Part shown: in pieces, positions 20,367 through 29,205 of the stretch
Numbering within the stretch: the stretch's first letter is position 1
How the letters are laid out: every line of letters starts with the position of its first letter
Assembly: GCF_000382345.1 (NCBI RefSeq)
Contig: NZ_KB908103.1
Span: forward strand, 1-64,000
Origin: Massilia niastensis DSM 21313
GTDB lineage: Bacteria > Pseudomonadota > Gammaproteobacteria > Burkholderiales > Burkholderiaceae_D
Length of the DNA stretch: 64,000 bases
Direction: 5' to 3'
Translations under genes and position numbers: made by a program
The notes under the pieces: generated by a model
Told to the model about the DNA's origin: nothing
Databases searched by the model: none
What the model saw: the letters and a program-made list of their open reading frames with translations, nothing else

Positions 20367-21869
20367 ATGATGCAGTCAACAATTTCAACTTTTCCACCGT
20401 ACCTGAGCCTGGCGATCTGGCTCCCGATCCTGTTCGGCGTGATCGTCCTGGCGATCGGCCGCGACACGAACAAGGGCATGGTCCGCATGATGTCGCTGGT
20501 CGGCGCAGTCGTCAGCCTGCTGCCGACGATCCCGCTGATCACGAACTTCGACAACGCCGCCCATGGCATGCAGTTCTATGAGCAGGCTGCCTGGGTCGAC
20601 CGCTTCAACATCTTCTACAAGCTGGGCGTGGACGGCCTGTCGCTGTGGTTCGTCCCGCTGACCGCCTTCATCACGGTGATCGTGGTGCTGTCGGCCTGGG
20701 AAGTGATCGAAGAGCGCGTCGCGCAGTACATGGGCTCGTTCCTGATCCTGTCGGGCCTGATGATCGGCGTGTTCGTCGCGCTGGACGGCCTGCTGTTCTA
20801 CTTCTTCTTCGAAGCCACCCTGATCCCGATGTTCATCATCATCGGCGTGTTCGGCGGCCCGAACCGTGTGTACGCGGCATTCAAGTTCTTCCTGTACACC
20901 TTCTTCGGCTCGCTGCTGACCCTGGTCGCGATCATCTACCTGTACAACAAGGCGGGTTCGTGGGACATCCTGGAATGGCACCGCCTGCCGCTGACGATGA
21001 AAGAGCAGATCCTGATCTTCATCGCCTTCTTCATGGCCTTCGCCGTCAAGGTGCCGATGTGGCCGGTGCACACCTGGCTGCCTGACGCCCACGTGGAAGC
21101 GCCGACCGGCGGTTCCGTGGTGCTGGCCGCGATCATGCTGAAGCTGGGCGCCTACGGCTTCCTGCGGTTCTCGCTGCCGATCACCCCGGACGCCAGCCAG
21201 TACATGGCCCCGTTCGTGATCGTGCTGTCGCTGATCGCCGTGATCTACATCGGCCTGGTGGCCCTGGTCCAGAAGGACATGAAGAAACTGGTCGCGTACT
21301 CGTCGATCGCCCACATGGGCTTCGTCACCCTCGGCTTCTTCATGTTCAACGACCTGGGCGTGCAGGGCGGCCTGATGCAGTCGATCTCGCACGGCTTCGT
21401 GTCGGGCGCGATGTTCCTGTGCATCGGCGTGCTGTACGACCGTGTCCACTCGCGTGAAATCGCCGACTACGGCGGTGTCGTCAACACGATGCCGAAGTTC
21501 GCCGCCTTCTTCGTGCTGTTCTCGATGGCCAACGCCGGCCTGCCCGCCACCTCGGGCTTCATCGGCGAATTCATGGTGATCCTGGGCGCCGTCGAGTTCA
21601 ACTTCTGGACCGGCCTGCTGGCAGGCACCGCCCTGATCCTGGGCGCCGCCTACTCGCTGTGGATGGTCAAGCGCGTGATCTTCGGCGCGATCGGCAACAA
21701 GCACGTCGCCGAGCTGGCCGACCTGAACGGCCGCGAGTTCGCCATCCTGGCGGTGCTCGGCATCGCCACCCTGTGGATGGGCCTGTATCCGGCGCCGATC
21801 GCCGAAACCCTGCAGACGTCGGTGACCGATCTGCTCCAGCACGTTGCAGTCAGCAAGCTGCCTCAATAA
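20367..21869 (+). CDS. nuoM: NADH-quinone oxidoreductase subunit M
   Basis: The product is 500 aa. It is a second antiporter-like proton-pumping subunit with about fourteen helices. The FFFEATLIPMFIIIGVFGG segment with the conserved Glu and the KVPMWPVHTWLPDAHVEAPT segment with the conserved Lys are present. Two ATG codons are adjacent (20367 and 20370), and either could be the start. Confidence 0.96.
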   Translation: MMQSTISTFPPYLSLAIWLPILFGVIVLAIGRDTNKGMVRMMSLVGAVVSLLPTIPLITNFDNAAHGMQFYEQAAWVDRFNIFYKLGVDGLSLWFVPLTAFITVIVVLSAWEVIEERVAQYMGSFLILSGLMIGVFVALDGLLFYFFFEATLIPMFIIIGVFGGPNRVYAAFKFFLYTFFGSLLTLVAIIYLYNKAGSWDILEWHRLPLTMKEQILIFIAFFMAFAVKVPMWPVHTWLPDAHVEAPTGGSVVLAAIMLKLGAYGFLRFSLPITPDASQYMAPFVIVLSLIAVIYIGLVALVQKDMKKLVAYSSIAHMGFVTLGFFMFNDLGVQGGLMQSISHGFVSGAMFLCIGVLYDRVHSREIADYGGVVNTMPKFAAFFVLFSMANAGLPATSGFIGEFMVILGAVEFNFWTGLLAGTALILGAAYSLWMVKRVIFGAIGNKHVAELADLNGREFAILAVLGIATLWMGLYPAPIAETLQTSVTDLLQHVAVSKLPQ

Positions 21870-21875
21870 ACTGCC

Positions 21876-23390
21876 ATGAACGAAATGAACACCACACTAT
21901 TAACGGCAGCCGACACCAACCTGGTGCCGGTGTATGCCGAAATCTTCCTGCTGATCGCGGCTTCCGCGATCCTGCTGATCGACATGTTCCTGAAAGAGGG
22001 CAAGCGCAACCTGACCTACGTGCTGTCCCTGCTGGCGATCGGCGGCTGCGCGGCGTTCTCGCTGGTCGACTTCAACGCCGGTTCCACCGTGTACACCTTC
22101 AGCGGGATGTACGTGTCGGATCCGATGTCGAACCTGCTCAAGCTGTTCACCTACCTGGCCACCGCCATGACCCTGGTGTATTCGCGCCAGTACGCGGGCG
22201 ACCGCGCCATGATGTCGGGTAACCTGGGCGGCGAGTTCTACGTGCTCGCGCTGTTCTCGATGCTGGGCCAGATGATCATGATCTCGGGTAACAGCATGCT
22301 GTCGCTGTACCTGGGCCTGGAACTGATGTCGCTGTCGCTGTACGCCCTGGTGGCGCTGCGCCGCGACCACGCCACCTCGACCGAGGCCGCGATGAAGTAC
22401 TTCATCCTCGGCGCGCTGGCCTCGGGCTTCCTGCTGTACGGCATCTCGATGATCTACGGCGCCACCGGTTCGCTCGACATCACCACCATCGGCCAGATGA
22501 GCGCCGCCGAAGGCGCCAACCGCACCATCCTGGTGTTCGGCCTGGTGTTCGTGGTGGCCGGCCTCGCGTTCAAGCTGGGCGCGGTGCCCTTCCACATGTG
22601 GGTGCCGGACGTCTACCAGGGTTCGCCGACCGCCGTGACCCTGCTGCTGGGCGGCGCACCGAAGCTGGCGACCTTCGCCATGGTGATGCGCATCCTGGTC
22701 GAGGCGCTGCCGGCCATGGCCTTCGACTGGCAGCAGATGCTGATGGTCCTGGCCGTGCTGTCGCTGGCCTTCGGTAACATCGTCGCGATCTCCCAGACCA
22801 ACATCAAGCGCATGCTGGCTTACTCGACCATCGCGCAGATGGGCTTCGTCCTGCTCGCCATGATGGTGGGCGTGGTCGACGGCAACAGCGAGAACGCCGC
22901 CGCAGCCTACAGCGCAGCGATGTACTACAGCATCACCTACGTCCTGACCACGGTCGGCAGCTTCGGCCTGATCATGATGCTGGCGCGCGCCGGCCACGAA
23001 GCCGAACTGATCTCGGACTTCAAGGGCCTGGGCAAGCGCAGCCCGTGGTTCGCGATCGTCATGACGATCCTGATGTTCTCGCTGGCCGGCGTGCCGCCGA
23101 TGGTGGGCTTCATGGCCAAGTACGCCGTGCTGCAGGCCGTCGCCAACGCGGGCATGGTGTGGCTGGCGGTGGTCGCGGTGATGTTCTCGCTGATCGGCGC
23201 CTACTACTACCTGCGCATCGTCAAGACGATCTGGTTCGACGAAGCGGCCGACACCGCGGCGATCCACACCCCGGGCGACATGCGCGTGGTGATGTCGCTC
23301 AACGGCGTCGCGATCGTGATGCTGGGCGTGGTGCCGGGCTGGCTGCTGGCGGTGTGCTACACCGCGATGCAGGCAACGCTGGCGAAATAA
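21876..23390 (+). CDS. nuoN: NADH-quinone oxidoreductase subunit N
   Basis: The product is 504 aa. It is the third antiporter-like subunit, next to NuoK, with about fourteen helices. LYLGLELMSLSLYALVAL contains the membrane Glu and KLGAVPFHMWVPDVYQGSPT the Lys and Pro-rich pump motif. It begins six bases after the nuoM stop and closes the complex I set. Confidence 0.96.
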   Translation: MNEMNTTLLTAADTNLVPVYAEIFLLIAASAILLIDMFLKEGKRNLTYVLSLLAIGGCAAFSLVDFNAGSTVYTFSGMYVSDPMSNLLKLFTYLATAMTLVYSRQYAGDRAMMSGNLGGEFYVLALFSMLGQMIMISGNSMLSLYLGLELMSLSLYALVALRRDHATSTEAAMKYFILGALASGFLLYGISMIYGATGSLDITTIGQMSAAEGANRTILVFGLVFVVAGLAFKLGAVPFHMWVPDVYQGSPTAVTLLLGGAPKLATFAMVMRILVEALPAMAFDWQQMLMVLAVLSLAFGNIVAISQTNIKRMLAYSTIAQMGFVLLAMMVGVVDGNSENAAAAYSAAMYYSITYVLTTVGSFGLIMMLARAGHEAELISDFKGLGKRSPWFAIVMTILMFSLAGVPPMVGFMAKYAVLQAVANAGMVWLAVVAVMFSLIGAYYYLRIVKTIWFDEAADTAAIHTPGDMRVVMSLNGVAIVMLGVVPGWLLAVCYTAMQATLAK

Positions 23391-23393
23391 GCC

Positions 23394-23717
23394 ATGGACA
23401 TCTCTCTGGCTTCCTGGCTCGTGGTCGCCCTGGCACTGGCGGCCGCCAACCTGCCGTTCGTGACCGAACGCGTGTTCGGCGTGGTGGCGATGGGGAAGGC
23501 AAGCGGCGGGGAAGCGCGCGTCAAGCGCTTCCCGGTCCGTCTGCTCGAGTTAATTGTCTTATACTTCCTTGTCGGCCTCGTCGCCCGCCTGCTGGAATCC
23601 CGCATCGGCACTGCGTTCGCGCAGGGCTGGGAATTCTACGCGGTCACCGGCTGCCTGTTCCTCGTGCTGGCTTTCCCGGGTTTCGTGATGCGTTACCTGC
23701 GCAAGCGGCGCGCTTGA
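23394..23717 (+). CDS. DUF2818 family membrane protein
   Basis: The product is 107 aa with three predicted membrane segments, starting MDISLASWLVVALALAAANL. DUF2818 proteins are regularly found directly after nuoN in beta-proteobacteria. The four-base gap here and the shared terminator suggest co-transcription with nuo. A role as an accessory or assembly factor of complex I is an inference from this position; no function is established to my knowledge. Confidence 0.85.
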   Translation: MDISLASWLVVALALAAANLPFVTERVFGVVAMGKASGGEARVKRFPVRLLELIVLYFLVGLVARLLESRIGTAFAQGWEFYAVTGCLFLVLAFPGFVMRYLRKRRA

Positions 23718-23742
23718 ACCGCCTGCCTTGATGTCCCGAGAG

Positions 23743-23769
23743 TGGGCGGCCGTGGCCGCCCATTTTTTT
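23743..23769 (+). terminator. Terminator of the nuo operon
   Basis: TGGGCGGCC (23743-23751) and GGCCGCCCA (23754-23762) form a perfect 9-bp stem with a 2-nt gap, followed directly by seven T. This is a textbook intrinsic terminator, 25 bp after the DUF2818 stop. Confidence 0.9.
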
Positions 23770-23809
23770 GGGACGGCATTCCTGAAACGCAAACCAAGCT
23801 GGAGCCCCA

Positions 23810-24367
23810 ATGGTGTTGGAATTGAAAGAAACCCGTGTCGATGGCGAGACGGTCTATGACGGCCCGTTCCTGAAAGTCGAGCGCGATCGCGTGCGCCTGC
23901 CGGACGGTTCGAGCAGCCACCGCGAATTCATCCGCCATCCCGGCGCGGTCGTGATCCTGCCGCTGCTGCCCAGCGGCCGGGTGCTGCTGGAGCGCCAGTT
24001 CCGCTATCCGAACGGGCAGGTCTTCATCGAATTCCCGGCCGGGAAGATCGATCCGGGCGAAGACCACCTCGATTGCGCCAAGCGCGAACTCGAAGAGGAA
24101 ACCGGCTACACCGCCGCCAGCTGGCGCTTCGTGTGCACGATCCACAATGCGATCGCCTATTCGGACGAACACCTCGAGCTGTTCCTGGCCGAAGACCTGA
24201 CCGAAGGCCAGCAGCGGCTGGACGAGGGCGAATTCCTCGAGACCTTCAGCGCCACCGTGCCCGAACTGCTGGAGATGGTGCGGCGCGGCGAGATCACCGA
24301 TGTCAAGACCATCATCGGCACCTTCTGGCTGGAAAAAATCCTGTCCGGCAGCTGGACGCCGACCTAG
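23810..24367 (+). CDS. nudF: Nudix hydrolase, ADP-ribose pyrophosphatase type
   Basis: The product is 185 aa. It probably splits ADP-ribose to AMP and ribose 5-phosphate, clearing free ADP-ribose from the cytoplasm. The Nudix box is complete at about residues 80-102 (GKIDPGEDHLDCAKRELEEE followed by TGY), with the metal-binding REXXEE glutamates. The upstream block HPGAVVILPLL and the NGQVFIEFPAG segment are typical for NudF/NUDT5-like enzymes. The start ATG 23810 follows GGAG. Confidence 0.88.
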   Translation: MVLELKETRVDGETVYDGPFLKVERDRVRLPDGSSSHREFIRHPGAVVILPLLPSGRVLLERQFRYPNGQVFIEFPAGKIDPGEDHLDCAKRELEEETGYTAASWRFVCTIHNAIAYSDEHLELFLAEDLTEGQQRLDEGEFLETFSATVPELLEMVRRGEITDVKTIIGTFWLEKILSGSWTPT

Positions 24368-24370
24368 GCC

Positions 24371-25120
24371 ATGAAGCCGCCGCCTGCGCCTGCGCCCGCG
24401 GCTGCGCCGGCAGCCCCTGTCTTGGCGACACTGGCGACGCTGGCGGCACTGGCGAGCCTGGCGCCGCCCGCGGCGGCGCAGATGCGCAGCGAATTCCAGG
24501 CCCGCTGCGAGGACACGATCGGGCGCACGGTGTCGGTGCTGTCCAGCCGCCAGGACGGCTACCGGATCGACAACAGCCGCTCCTACCACGACCTGACCCG
24601 GATGAAGGGGCGCCTGCGTCCCGGCGCCTATGTGCTGGGCCTGACGCACACCGAGGCGCGGGTCAGCATCCGGGTCGGCGGACAGCTGCTGACCGACCCC
24701 GGCAGCGGCTACGAATGCATCGCGCCGCGCATCGACGTGACCCTGTGGTACCTGCCGATCGTGGTCTATGTAGGGCGCGAATTTGCTCCGGGGTCCTGCG
24801 CCTACCAGGAAGTGCTGGCCCACGAACTGCGGCATCTTCACACCTACCTCGAGTACCTGCCGGCCGCGGAAAGCCGGGTGCGCGCCGCGCTGGCCCAGCG
24901 CTTCGAGAACAAGCCGTTGTATGCGCGTATCGGCCAGGCGCAAAGCCTGCTCCAGCGCGAGGTCGACCGCGGCTGGATGCCTTATATTAAAGGGGAGATG
25001 GGCAAAGTCGAAGCCTTGCAGGCGGCCATTGATTCGCCGCAGGAATACGCCCGCCTCGGCAAGGTTTGCGCAGGTGAGGTACAGTCTCTGGTCAGATCCA
25101 CAAGAAAAAAACCAAGTTAA
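24371..25120 (+). CDS. Putative secreted protein with HExxH motif
   Basis: The product is 249 aa with an unusual Pro/Ala-rich N-terminus (MKPPPAPAPAAAPAAP) leading into a hydrophobic segment that ends in AAA, probably a signal peptide. The mature part has several Cys and the sequence VLAHELRHLHTYLEYLPAAE around residue 155, which contains HExxH with a later Glu, the zinc signature of many metallopeptidases. I do not recognise the family. It starts three bases after nudF, and its stop overlaps the ispD start by one base, so it is embedded in the nudF-ispD-ispF transcript. Confidence 0.7.
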   Translation: MKPPPAPAPAAAPAAPVLATLATLAALASLAPPAAAQMRSEFQARCEDTIGRTVSVLSSRQDGYRIDNSRSYHDLTRMKGRLRPGAYVLGLTHTEARVSIRVGGQLLTDPGSGYECIAPRIDVTLWYLPIVVYVGREFAPGSCAYQEVLAHELRHLHTYLEYLPAAESRVRAALAQRFENKPLYARIGQAQSLLQREVDRGWMPYIKGEMGKVEALQAAIDSPQEYARLGKVCAGEVQSLVRSTRKKPS

Positions 25121-25827
25121 TGACGAACCCAACAATCCCGCGCCATGTCGCCCTGATCCCCGCTGCCGGGGTCGGCGCGCGCATGGCGGCGGGCAGTCCA
25201 AAACAGTACCTGGACATCGGCGGCAAGCCGATGCTGCGGCATACGCTCGACGCCTTCCTGTCCAGCGCGCTGATCGCGCACACCTATGTCGTGGTCAGCG
25301 CCGACGACCCCTTCATCGACGCCATCGTGCCGGAGCAGGGCGTGACCGTGCTGCGCTGCGGCGGCGCCAGCCGCATGGAATCGGTGCGCAACGGCCTGCG
25401 CGCGCTGGCCGGCGTGCTGGCCGACCACGACTGGGTGCTGGTGCACGACGCCGCGCGCCCGGGCCTGACGGCCGGCCTGATCGAACGCCTGATCCAGGAC
25501 ACCGGCGAGCATCCGGTCGGCGGCCTGCTGGCCCTGCCGGTGGTCGACACCGTCAAGCGCTGCGTGGCGGACGACGTCTCCACGGTGCCGCGCGACGGCC
25601 TGTGGCTGGCGCAGACGCCGCAGATGTTCCGCTACCGCCTGCTATGCCAGGCGCTCGACGCCGCCACCGACGCTTCCGTGATTACCGATGATGCCAGTGC
25701 GGTTGAAGCGCTGGGACTGGCCCCCAAGTTAGTGGAAGGACATCCTCGCAACCTGAAAGTCACGCTGCCGTCCGACATCCTGATCGCCGGAATGTACCTG
25801 GCGGCGACCCCACCCGATCACACTTGA
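25120..25827 (+). CDS. ispD: 2-C-methyl-D-erythritol 4-phosphate cytidylyltransferase
   Basis: The product is 235 aa. It transfers CMP from CTP to 2-C-methyl-D-erythritol 4-phosphate in the non-mevalonate isoprenoid pathway. The nucleotide-binding N-terminus LIPAAGVGARMAAGSPKQYL, the VLVHDAARPGLT block and the C-terminal ILIAG are intact. Start ATG 25120 overlaps the previous stop by one base. ispF follows after 24 nt. Confidence 0.96.
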   Translation: MTNPTIPRHVALIPAAGVGARMAAGSPKQYLDIGGKPMLRHTLDAFLSSALIAHTYVVVSADDPFIDAIVPEQGVTVLRCGGASRMESVRNGLRALAGVLADHDWVLVHDAARPGLTAGLIERLIQDTGEHPVGGLLALPVVDTVKRCVADDVSTVPRDGLWLAQTPQMFRYRLLCQALDAATDASVITDDASAVEALGLAPKLVEGHPRNLKVTLPSDILIAGMYLAATPPDHT

Positions 25828-25851
25828 ACATACTGAGACTACTGAGACGAC

Positions 25852-26364
25852 ATGGCACTCGCATCCTACAATCCGACTCCGCCGTTCCGTATCGGAACCG
25901 GCTATGACTGCCACGCGCTGGTCGAGGGGCGCAAGCTCATCGTCGGCGGCGTGACCATCCCGCACCGCCTTGGCCTGCTGGGCCACTCCGACGCCGACGT
26001 CCTGATCCACGCGATCATCGACGCGCTGCTGGGCGCCGCCGCGCTGGGCGATATCGGCAAGCATTTCCCGGACACCGACCCGATGTTCGCGGGCGCCGAT
26101 TCGCGCACCCTGCTGCGCGAAGTCGCGCACCGCGTGGTCAACACCGGTTACACGATCGGCAACATCGACGCCACGATCATCGCCCAGGCGCCCAAGATGG
26201 CGCCGCATATCCCGCAGATGATCTCGCGCATCGCCGAAGACGTGGGTGTGTCGCCCCAGCAAGTCAACATCAAGGCCAAGACCAACGAGAAGCTCGGCTT
26301 CCTGGGACGCGAAGAGGGGATGGCGGCGGAAGCGGTCGCATTGCTGGTGAAGGCGCCGGAATAA
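25852..26364 (+). CDS. ispF: 2-C-methyl-D-erythritol 2,4-cyclodiphosphate synthase
   Basis: The product is 170 aa. It cyclises CDP-methylerythritol 2-phosphate to the 2,4-cyclodiphosphate and releases CMP, the step after IspE. Zinc ligands are in GTGYDCHAL and in [12 protein letters not shown], with the [16 protein letters not shown] block and the C-terminal [14 protein letters not shown]. Slightly longer than the common 157-160 aa because of the N-terminus. Confidence 0.96.
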   Translation: MALASYNPTPPFRIGTGYDCHALVEGRKLIVGGVTIPHRLGLLGHSDADVLIHAIIDALLGAAALGDIGKHFPDTDPMFAGADSRTLLREVAHRVVNTGYTIGNIDATIIAQAPKMAPHIPQMISRIAEDVGVSPQQVNIKAKTNEKLGFLGREEGMAAEAVALLVKAPE

Positions 26365-26394
26365 TGCTCAGCAAGCAATTAGGTGTAGTTGCAC

Positions 26395-26400
26395 TATAAT
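26395..26400 (+). promoter_or_regulatory. -10-like TATAAT ahead of the nested repeat
   Basis: A consensus TATAAT lies between ispF and the inverted repeat, but I see no good -35 at 16-18 bp. If used, transcription would begin near 26407 and run through the repeat into the MFS gene. Confidence 0.3.
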
Positions 26401-26415
26401 TGCGGTATTCACCTG

Positions 26416-26555
26416 GGGTGGGCGGGTCTTCCCGCCCACGCGTCGAGGCGCCGTCTGCATGCCGCAGCTTTTGCTTTTGGCAAAAACACGCCACGAGCAA
26501 GCACCGCGGCCCGCGAGCGCAGCTGGAACGCGTGGGCGGGAAAACCCGCCCACCC
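26416..26555. repeat. 140-bp nested inverted repeat (REP/BIME-like)
   Basis: The outer arms are 27 bp each (26416-26442 and 26529-26555) and are reverse complements with a single mismatch. Each arm is itself near-palindromic (GTGGGCGGG ... CCCGCCCAC), so each folds alone as well. The 86-bp middle is not coding. The structure resembles bacterial interspersed mosaic elements made of two inverted REP units. It sits in the 5' leader of the MFS gene, 21 bp before its ATG. Confidence 0.7.
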
Positions 26556-26576
26556 TACACGTTTCCGGAGACCGCC

Positions 26577-27851
26577 ATGACGCAGCAACACCCCGAAATG
26601 ACACCCCGCGCCGCCTGGGCGCTGATCCTGGCCGCCAGCGCGATCCTGATGATCACGATGGGTGCGCGCCTGACGACCGGCCTGTTCCTGTCGCCGATCA
26701 ACACCTCGACCGGCCTGGGCGTGGCCACCATCAGCTTCGCGATGGCGGTGGCCCAGCTCCTGTGGGGCGCCTCGCAACCCATTTTCGGCGCGGTGGCCGA
26801 CAAGTACGGCCCCGGGCGCGTGATCGTGCTGGGCGGCGTGATGCTGGCCGTGGGCACCGCGCTGACGCCCTTCATGGACTCGGAATGGGGCCTGCTCCTG
26901 AGCATGGGCCTGCTGTCGGCGGCCGGCGCCGGCGCCGGCAGCTTCTCGATCCTGATCGGCGCCACCGCCCAGCGCCTGCCGGCCGCGCGCCGGCCGTTCG
27001 CCGCGGGCTTCATCAATGCCGGCGGTTCCTTCGGCCAGTTCGTGTTCGCCCCCCTGATGCAGGCCATCATCGCCAGCGCCGGCTGGGTGTGGGCGATGCT
27101 GACCATGGCCGCCACGACCCTGCTGACGATCCCGCTGGCCTGGCCGCTGCGCGGCAAGAAGCTGTCCCCGGCCCCAAGCGTCACCTCGACGCCCACCGCC
27201 CCGGCGCCCGGCGCGCCGCCCGCGCCCACGATCACCCTGACCGAACAGCTGCGCCAGGCCATGCGCGACCGCAGCTACCTGTGCCTGCACCTGGGCTTCT
27301 TCACCTGCGGCTTCCACATCGCCTTCCTGGTGACCCACCTGCCGGGCGAGGTCGCCCTGTGCAACCTGTCGGCCGGCGTGTCGGCCACCGCGCTCGCGAT
27401 CATCGGCCTGTTCAACATCGCCGGCAGCCTCACCGTGGGCGCGCTCTCGACCCGCTACCGGATGAAGTCCCTGCTCGCCGTCATCTACGCCAGCCGCGTC
27501 GCGATCATCGGCATCTACCTGCTGGCGCCCAAGACCCCGCTGACCTTCTACCTGTTCGCCGGCGCCCTCGGCTTCACCTGGCTCGCCACCGTGCCGCCGA
27601 CCGCGGGCCTGGTGGGCAAGCTGTTCGGCATGCGCTACCTGGCGACCCTGTTCGGCATGACCCTGCTGTCGCACCAGATCGGCGGCTTCTTCGGCGCCTG
27701 GCTGGGCGGCCTGTCCTTCGTCCACATGGGGGACTACACCTGGATGTGGTACGCCGACATGCTGCTGGCCCTGGCCGCCGCCCTGATCAACCTGCCGATC
27801 CGCGAACAGCCGGTCGTGCGCGCGGCGGCGCTGGCGCCGTCCAAGGGCTGA
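26577..27851 (+). CDS. MFS transporter
   Basis: The product is 424 aa with twelve predicted helices, starting MTQQHPEMTPRAAWALILAA at ATG 26577 behind CGGAG. The A-like motif is seen as GAVADKYGPGRVIVLGG after helix 2, and a shorter form follows helix 8. A Pro/Ala-rich cytoplasmic loop lies in the middle (residues about 200-220). The overall pattern resembles the oxalate/formate antiporter (OFA) and monocarboxylate-type MFS group, but the substrate is not evident. The nested repeat lies in its leader. Confidence 0.85.
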   Translation: MTQQHPEMTPRAAWALILAASAILMITMGARLTTGLFLSPINTSTGLGVATISFAMAVAQLLWGASQPIFGAVADKYGPGRVIVLGGVMLAVGTALTPFMDSEWGLLLSMGLLSAAGAGAGSFSILIGATAQRLPAARRPFAAGFINAGGSFGQFVFAPLMQAIIASAGWVWAMLTMAATTLLTIPLAWPLRGKKLSPAPSVTSTPTAPAPGAPPAPTITLTEQLRQAMRDRSYLCLHLGFFTCGFHIAFLVTHLPGEVALCNLSAGVSATALAIIGLFNIAGSLTVGALSTRYRMKSLLAVIYASRVAIIGIYLLAPKTPLTFYLFAGALGFTWLATVPPTAGLVGKLFGMRYLATLFGMTLLSHQIGGFFGAWLGGLSFVHMGDYTWMWYADMLLALAAALINLPIREQPVVRAAALAPSKG

Positions 27852-27852
27852 C

Positions 27853-28161
27853 ATGGCGCGCGACGCCTGGGCCTACCGCGAGGTCGCGGTCGAATCGGCA
27901 CCGGATCCGCGCAGCGGCGCGCTGCGCATCCGGCCGATGGCGGGACAGGCCTTCGCGACCAGCATGCGGGTGCAGTGCGCGCGCGCCCTGAGCGACCCGG
28001 CGCGCTATCCGGCCGGCACCCGTTTCCTGCTCTCGGTCAAGATCACCGACCGCCAGGGAGGCGAACCTTTCCTGTATGCCTGGCATGGCGATCCGGTGCG
28101 GATTCTCACCAAGGCGCAGGCCAGGGTGTTTCTGGAACAGTACCGGCGCCTGCGGCTCTAG
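27853..28161 (+). CDS. Small hypothetical protein
   Basis: The product is 102 aa, starting two bases after the MFS stop. It is soluble, with no signal peptide, and contains repeated basic residues and an LLSVKITDRQGGEPFLYAW segment suggestive of beta-strands. I do not recognise a family. Reading-frame composition matches its neighbours, and the tight spacing supports translation with the MFS gene. Confidence 0.55.
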   Translation: MARDAWAYREVAVESAPDPRSGALRIRPMAGQAFATSMRVQCARALSDPARYPAGTRFLLSVKITDRQGGEPFLYAWHGDPVRILTKAQARVFLEQYRRLRL

Positions 28162-28235
28162 CACGATTGCTGCGCGGCGATGCGAAAATGCTTACTATCG
28201 GAACTCCACAACCGTCCGGACCGGAAAGGAGCACC

Positions 28236-28790
28236 ATGGCTACCAGGAACATCGCCGTCATCGTCGGCAGCCTGCGCAAGGAATCGTTCACCCGCAAGGT
28301 GGCCCACAGCCTGATCGAGCAGGCCCCGCCCGGCCTGCAGATGGAGATCGTCGAGCTGCGCGACTTGCCGATGTACAACGAGGACGACGAGGGCGCGCAT
28401 GCGCCGGCGGCCTGGATCGCTTTCCGCGACCGCATCCGCCAGGCCGACGCCGTCCTGTTCTGCACGCCCGAATACAACCGCTCGGTGCCGGGTGTCCTGA
28501 AGAATGCGATCGACGTCGGTTCGCGCCCCTACGGCAAGGCGGCGTGGTCGGGCAAGCCCTGCGCCGTCATCAGCGTGTCGCCGGGGGCGCTGGGCGGCTT
28601 CGGCGCCAACCACCACCTGCGCCAGTCCCTGCCTTTCCTGGACATGCCCTGCATGCCGGCCCCGGAAGCCTATGTCGGCGGCATCGCCGGCAAGATCAAG
28701 GACGGCGCCCTGGCCGACGACGCGACCCGCGCCTTCCTGAAGACCTTCGTCGATGCCTTCGCGGCCTGGGTGGAGCGCCATGCATCCTGA
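28236..28790 (+). CDS. NAD(P)H-dependent FMN reductase (ChrR/YieF-like)
   Basis: The product is 184 aa with a flavodoxin-like fold. The start is ATG 28236 after GGAAAGGAG. FMN-phosphate contacts are in GSLRKESFTRK, and the characteristic PEYNRSVPGVLKNAIDVGSR stretch is present. Members reduce quinones, azo dyes or chromate using NAD(P)H and protect against oxidative stress. Its last 11 bases overlap the next gene, so the two are probably co-translated. Confidence 0.88.
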   Translation: MATRNIAVIVGSLRKESFTRKVAHSLIEQAPPGLQMEIVELRDLPMYNEDDEGAHAPAAWIAFRDRIRQADAVLFCTPEYNRSVPGVLKNAIDVGSRPYGKAAWSGKPCAVISVSPGALGGFGANHHLRQSLPFLDMPCMPAPEAYVGGIAGKIKDGALADDATRAFLKTFVDAFAAWVERHAS

Positions 28791-29205
28791 AGCCAGGTCC
28801 GCGATCCGGGTGCGCGGCCTCGACCACCTCGTGCTGCGCGTGGTCGACCTCGACGCGATGCTCGCCTTCTATGTGGGCGTGCTGGGGTGCCAGGTCGAGC
28901 TGCGCCGCGACGAGATCGGCCTGGTCCAGCTGCGCGCCGGCAGCGCCATGATCGACCTGGTGCCGGTGGACGGCAAGCTGGGCCGGATGGGCGGCGCGGC
29001 GCCGGGCGCCGAGGGCCGCAACCTCGACCACTTCTGCCTGCGCCTCGAGCCCTTCGACGAGGCGGCGATCCGCACCCACCTGGCGGCGCACGGCGTGGCC
29101 GCCGGCCCGACGGAATCGCGCTACGGCGCCGAAGGCGAGGGGCCCTCGATCTACCTGCAGGACCCGGAGCACAACACGGTCGAACTGAAAGGCCCGCCGG
29201 CTTGA
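28780..29205 (+). CDS. VOC family protein (glyoxalase/dioxygenase fold)
   Basis: The product is 141 aa. The start ATG 28780 is inside the end of the previous gene, with GGAG at 28772-28775. It begins with the VOC pattern VRGLDHLVLRVVDLDAMLAF, has DHFCLRLEPFDE in the second half and ends DPEHNTVELKG. The conserved His and Glu positions suggest a metal site. The substrate is unknown; the C-terminal motif is common in lyase or dioxygenase-like VOC proteins of unassigned function. Confidence 0.82.
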   Translation: MHPEARSAIRVRGLDHLVLRVVDLDAMLAFYVGVLGCQVELRRDEIGLVQLRAGSAMIDLVPVDGKLGRMGGAAPGAEGRNLDHFCLRLEPFDEAAIRTHLAAHGVAAGPTESRYGAEGEGPSIYLQDPEHNTVELKGPPA

